Positions 61,901-64,000 of a DNA stretch of 64,000 nt are shown in pieces. The position numbers were made by a program, and so were the translations under genes. The stretch covers positions 3,906,001 to 3,970,000 of the forward strand of contig NZ_AP025281.1 in the NCBI RefSeq assembly GCF_024347195.1, in the 5' to 3' direction. The DNA is from Aliamphritea hakodatensis (GTDB taxonomy: Bacteria; Pseudomonadota; Gammaproteobacteria; Pseudomonadales; Balneatricaceae). The notes below the pieces were generated by a model, which was given only the letters and a program-made list of their open reading frames with translations, had not been told where the DNA came from and searched no databases. Position 1 is the first letter of the stretch. Each line of letters starts with the position of its first letter.

Positions 61901-62156
61901 AGCCCCGCACGGTAACCGCCCCGGGCACAGACAGCATGGCCGTTGTCAGCGGATACGTTACCTGATCTTCAATGACCTGAGGGGCCTGTCCGGGATAACT
62001 GGTTTTTATAATCACCTGTACATCCGACAGATCCGGAATCGCATCCAGCGGGGTGTTTTTCAGTGAATAAAGACCGCCCCCGACAATCATCAGGGTGGCC
62101 AGCAACACAAACATCCGGTTACCCACGGCCCAGCGAATAATTGCTTCTATCATCAT
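58971..62156 (-). CDS. cusA: Heavy-metal RND efflux pump, inner membrane subunit (CusA)
   Basis: 1061 aa with 12 membrane segments and two periplasmic loops. The start MMIEAIIRWAVGNRMF, GDLMYMPTTYPGVS and the RIDMLATGIKTPVGIKIAG stretch, each with the Met known to bind Cu(I)/Ag(I) in E. coli CusA, identify the copper/silver type. It exports periplasmic metal in exchange for protons together with CusB and an outer-membrane channel. Its ATG overlaps the cusB stop by one base. Confidence 0.93.
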   Translation of the reverse strand: MMIEAIIRWAVGNRMFVLLATLMIVGGGLYSLKNTPLDAIPDLSDVQVIIKTSYPGQAPQVIEDQVTYPLTTAMLSVPGAVTVRGYSFFGDSYVYVIFDDDTDMYWARSRVLEYLNQVSLPENAKAQLGPDATGVGWIYLYALVDRTGQNDLSQLRSLQDWFLKYELQTVPGVSEVASLGGMVRQYQVRVDPDKLRAFNVPLAHIQTAIQRGNQEVGASVVEMAEAEYMVRASGYIQNRQDLENIPLGMNENGTPLLLKDVADIGIGPQMRRGVVELDGEGEVVGGVVVMRFGENAQQTIDGVKAKLESLRGSLPEGVEVVTVYDRSGLIERAVDNLWTKLMEEFAVVALVCMVFLFHVRSSLVAIFSLPVGILAAFIVMYIQGINANIMSLGGIAIAIGAMIDGAIVMIENMHKHMERTPLTKENRWKIVADSASEVGPALFFSLLIITVSFVPVFTLEAQEGRMFAPLAFTKTYAMAAAAALAITLVPVLMGYFIRGKVLPEHKNPVNRILSAVYLPGLKTVLNFPKLTLLVALGICALGVWPLDKIGSEFIPPLDEGDLMYMPTTYPGVSIGQARQILQQTDKMIRTVPEVKTVFGKVGRAETATDPAPLTMIETFIQLKPQSEWREGVTTDSLKKELDSLIKIPGITNAWVMPIKTRIDMLATGIKTPVGIKIAGPELSVIQDIGQQLEVVMKDIPGTASVYSERVAGGRYIKVDIQRQKAARYGLNIADVQQLVAAAIGGMNVSQTVEGLERYPINIRYPQSFRDSPEQLALLPIVTPMGQRIPLGDIARIYIEEGPPGIKSENARLNGWTFIDIEGVDVGSYVEKARKVVAENLDLPAGYSVNWSGQYEYMERAKEKLTYVIPLTLLIIVILLFINFRNFVEVAIIMGTLPLAMVGSIWLMYLEGFNFSVAVGVGFIALAGVAVEIGVIMLVYLNQAYQEMLADCRQQQCMPSEALLRSAVMQGAGLRVRPVMMTAAAIIAGLLPILYGTGTGSEVMSRIAAPMVGGMISAVILTLMVLPVVYFLWRKRAVNRMPAEAFITDARTAEVTESQLLG

Positions 62157-63850
62157 TATTTCTCCTGAACCACTGGCAGGCCAATGTTATCCGGCAGCTC
62201 AACATCAGTGATGACATAGATCCCTGCGACCGTGCGGGTAATCTCAATGGCGATGTCCATTCCCGGACTTAACTCTTTTGAAGACACCGTCTCAGCCAAA
62301 CCAAGATTCATGTTGGCAGGCGGCCAGCCCCAGCTTTCAACCGCGCCATGTTTCAGATTGACCCGGCGGCCGTTCGCCAGCAGCTTATTCACCCGGGCGG
62401 TGGCCCAGATCTTTGTGGCAGGCGCTTCAGACACCATGCTCACTGGCATGGTCTGGCCATCATTTGACATGTTCATTTTCATGTCTGCCGACATGGAGGC
62501 CGGCTGATGCATACGTTTGAAATCTGAGGTTTTACTGGACTCGGAATCCAGCAGGAACTGTGCAGATGTCACCACCTGTTCGTTTTCCCCGATACCTTCC
62601 AGAATTTCTACCCGGTTACCGTCATTCCGACCGGCGACAACATTCACTGACTTGTACCGGCCTTCCCCTAACGCCAGCACCACCCGGTCACTGTCCCCGA
62701 CACGGATCAGCGCTTCACGGGGAATGTTCAGAACCGGCTTATCCGCAAGGTTTCCGATCACAACCTGTGCATACATATTCGGTTTCAGCAGCAGGTCCGG
62801 GTTCGGGAAACGAATCCGCACCCGCAGGGTCCGGTTCATTTTATCCAGCGCCGGATACACGTAATCCACCTTCCCCTGCCAGATTTTACCCGGCAGATAA
62901 TCCAGCCGGATGGTCACCGGTGCGCCCTGCTTCACCAGATTCGCCTGACGTTCGAACACTTCTGCTTCAATCCATACCTCATCCAGTGACGCAATGGACA
63001 TCAGCATCTTTCCGGGTTTAACGAAGAAGCCTTCCTGCATGGCAAAATTTTCCACCACACCGGACATCGGTGCATGAAAGGTCACCGTCTGCACAACCTT
63101 ACGGGTCTTTTTCAGGACCTTAACCGCGGCCTCCGGCACCTGCAGTGCACTTAAACGCCGTTCAGCAGCCCTGATTAAACGCCGGTCTTTTCGGGATAAG
63201 GCAAACAGCAGCTCTTCCTGCGCGTTAACCAGTTCCGGAGAATACAGCTCATAAAGCGGCTGATCTTTTGCCACCGTTTCGCCGGCGGATTTCACGTAAA
63301 CTTTTTCCAGCCAGCCTTCAACCCGGGGATGCACATGGACCATTTCATCCTGGTTGTACTGCACGTACCCCACGGTATTCACCTTAAACTCCAGTGGCGA
63401 TACCATGGCTGATGCAGTCCTCACCCCCAGGTTATTCACCACTTCAGATGAAATGCTGACGGTGCCCGGCCCGCTGTCACCGCCTCCTTCATCACCGTAA
63501 AACGGCACCAGATCCATCCCCATCGGAGACAATCCCGGTTTATCTTTCCGGAAATTAGGGTCCATCGGCGCCACCCAGTACAGTGGCTCTTTAGGCTTCG
63601 AAGTTTTCTCTTCTGCATAAAACGGCACCAGCTCCATTCCCATGGGAGACAACCCCGGCTTATCCCGCCGATAATTCGGGTCCATTGGAGCTACCCAGTA
63701 CAAAGGTTCCTGAGTATCAGAGGAAGAATCTCCCGCCATATCAGCCATACCGAACTGACTTTTCACATAAGGTACCACCGCCGTGGCCGCGGCAGTTCCG
63801 AGCACCGCCCCCACCAACACTAAACTGAAATTTTTAACTGCACGCATCAT
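62156..63850 (-). CDS. cusB: RND efflux periplasmic adaptor (CusB) with CusF-like C-terminal domain
   Basis: 564 aa, long for CusB. After an N-terminal anchor come two tandem 33-residue modules (PLYWVAPMDPNYRRDKPG and PLYWVAPMDPNFRKDKPG, each followed by LSPMGM), which are heavy-metal-binding domains lacking the usual Cys but keeping Met. Then the adaptor hairpin and barrel (about 130-460), and a C-terminal CusF-like domain (about 480-560, WGWPPANMNLGL) with the Trp and Met that hold Cu(I)/Ag(I). The ATG at 63850 with GGGAAG upstream is preferred to a TTG at 63865. Confidence 0.9.
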   Translation of the reverse strand: MMRAVKNFSLVLVGAVLGTAAATAVVPYVKSQFGMADMAGDSSSDTQEPLYWVAPMDPNYRRDKPGLSPMGMELVPFYAEEKTSKPKEPLYWVAPMDPNFRKDKPGLSPMGMDLVPFYGDEGGGDSGPGTVSISSEVVNNLGVRTASAMVSPLEFKVNTVGYVQYNQDEMVHVHPRVEGWLEKVYVKSAGETVAKDQPLYELYSPELVNAQEELLFALSRKDRRLIRAAERRLSALQVPEAAVKVLKKTRKVVQTVTFHAPMSGVVENFAMQEGFFVKPGKMLMSIASLDEVWIEAEVFERQANLVKQGAPVTIRLDYLPGKIWQGKVDYVYPALDKMNRTLRVRIRFPNPDLLLKPNMYAQVVIGNLADKPVLNIPREALIRVGDSDRVVLALGEGRYKSVNVVAGRNDGNRVEILEGIGENEQVVTSAQFLLDSESSKTSDFKRMHQPASMSADMKMNMSNDGQTMPVSMVSEAPATKIWATARVNKLLANGRRVNLKHGAVESWGWPPANMNLGLAETVSSKELSPGMDIAIEITRTVAGIYVITDVELPDNIGLPVVQEK

Positions 63851-64000
63851 AGTTTTGCTTCCCAAACACTGGCGGGTGAAAAAGTAATGGCTAAATCTGA
63901 ATCCGGCGGTACCACAGGCGAGACGGCGGACGCTCCGTCAAAAACAAACAGAACCGGCAATTTTTCAGTTGCCAGAAAATAGTTCATCCGGGCGGTCAGT
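63847..64000 (-). CDS. C-terminal end of an upstream gene, cut by the window
   Basis: A frame of 50 codons reads through the right edge and ends in TGA overlapping the cusB start (ATGA). The end TFSPASVWEAKL is preceded by LPVLFVFDGASAVSPVV. It is not the C-terminus of a typical CusC/TolC channel as I know it, so this may be another small cus-linked protein; the overlap suggests translational coupling to cusB. Confidence 0.55.
   Translation of the reverse strand, partial: LTARMNYFLATEKLPVLFVFDGASAVSPVVPPDSDLAITFSPASVWEAKL

Noticed and set aside
1..64000. CRISPR arrays, insertion sequences, prophage or tRNA genes
   Set aside because: No regular direct repeats with spacers, transposase-like frames, phage genes or cloverleaf sequences were noticed by eye; a dedicated search was not possible.

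Overview
The window reads as chromosomal DNA of an aerobic, probably marine gammaproteobacterium of the Oceanospirillales type. The grounds are TRAP transporters, GbdR-like AraC regulators, a homogentisate pathway and the general protein flavour; there is no 16S gene here, so this is inference. Base composition is moderate except for an AT-rich patch at about 31.7-34.9 kb. I saw no tRNA, rRNA, CRISPR array, phage or insertion sequence.

Layout. 0-5.8 kb: a GntR regulator, a DUF547 protein, a three-gene operon (2-hydroxyacid dehydrogenase, class II aldolase, 3-hydroxyisobutyrate-dehydrogenase-like) and a divergent TSUP permease. 6-19 kb: a corrinoid-dependent methyltransferase system. It comprises a non-pyrrolysine MttB-family methyltransferase, a GbdR-like AraC regulator, an operon of corrinoid protein, DUF1638, methyl-THF methyltransferase and RACo-type activator, and a second leftward set of DUF1289, hydantoinase/oxoprolinase (HyuA), 4Fe-4S protein and GST. 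19-26.5 kb: an AraC and a LysR regulator, a TRAP transporter and a creatinase. 26.7-31.7 kb: acetyltransferases, a flavin amine oxidase/cupin pair, and an ECF sigma factor with a GST. 31.9-34.9 kb: an AT-rich oxidoreductase cassette. 35-45.6 kb: phenylalanine/tyrosine catabolism (phhA, hpd, VOC protein, fahA, aminotransferase, maiA, marR) interleaved with a second TRAP transporter. 45.6-53 kb: two tandem dCache-HAMP-GAF sensors, a thioredoxin-fold protein and a 2-hydroxyacid dehydrogenase. 53-64 kb: heavy-metal resistance (CadR/CadA-type, CusAB) with DksA-like, Ogt and c-type cytochrome genes.

The most interesting system is the corrinoid one. The expected chemistry is: a quaternary amine methylates Co(I) on the corrinoid protein (MttB-like enzyme), the methyl group passes to THF (MtgA-like enzyme), and the activator restores oxidised cobalt. 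Five of its proteins (MttB-like, activator, methyl-THF methyltransferase, DUF1638, DUF1289) carry short Arg/Gly-rich terminal tails, while the corrinoid protein has a strongly acidic N-terminus. A shared half-site (RTGTCGC) in 21-bp-spaced repeats lies upstream of mttB and the corrinoid operon, with a degenerate pair upstream of the DUF1289 gene. Together these suggest one regulon and perhaps a physically assembled complex held by charged tails.

The creatinase, whose key residues fall at the same numbers as in the Pseudomonas putida enzyme, adds a second route for methylated amines (creatine to sarcosine and urea). Other points are an aromatic catabolic operon with a small VOC protein where homogentisate dioxygenase would be expected, and a near-identical 31-base element in front of both the ECF sigma gene and the GST gene that follows it.
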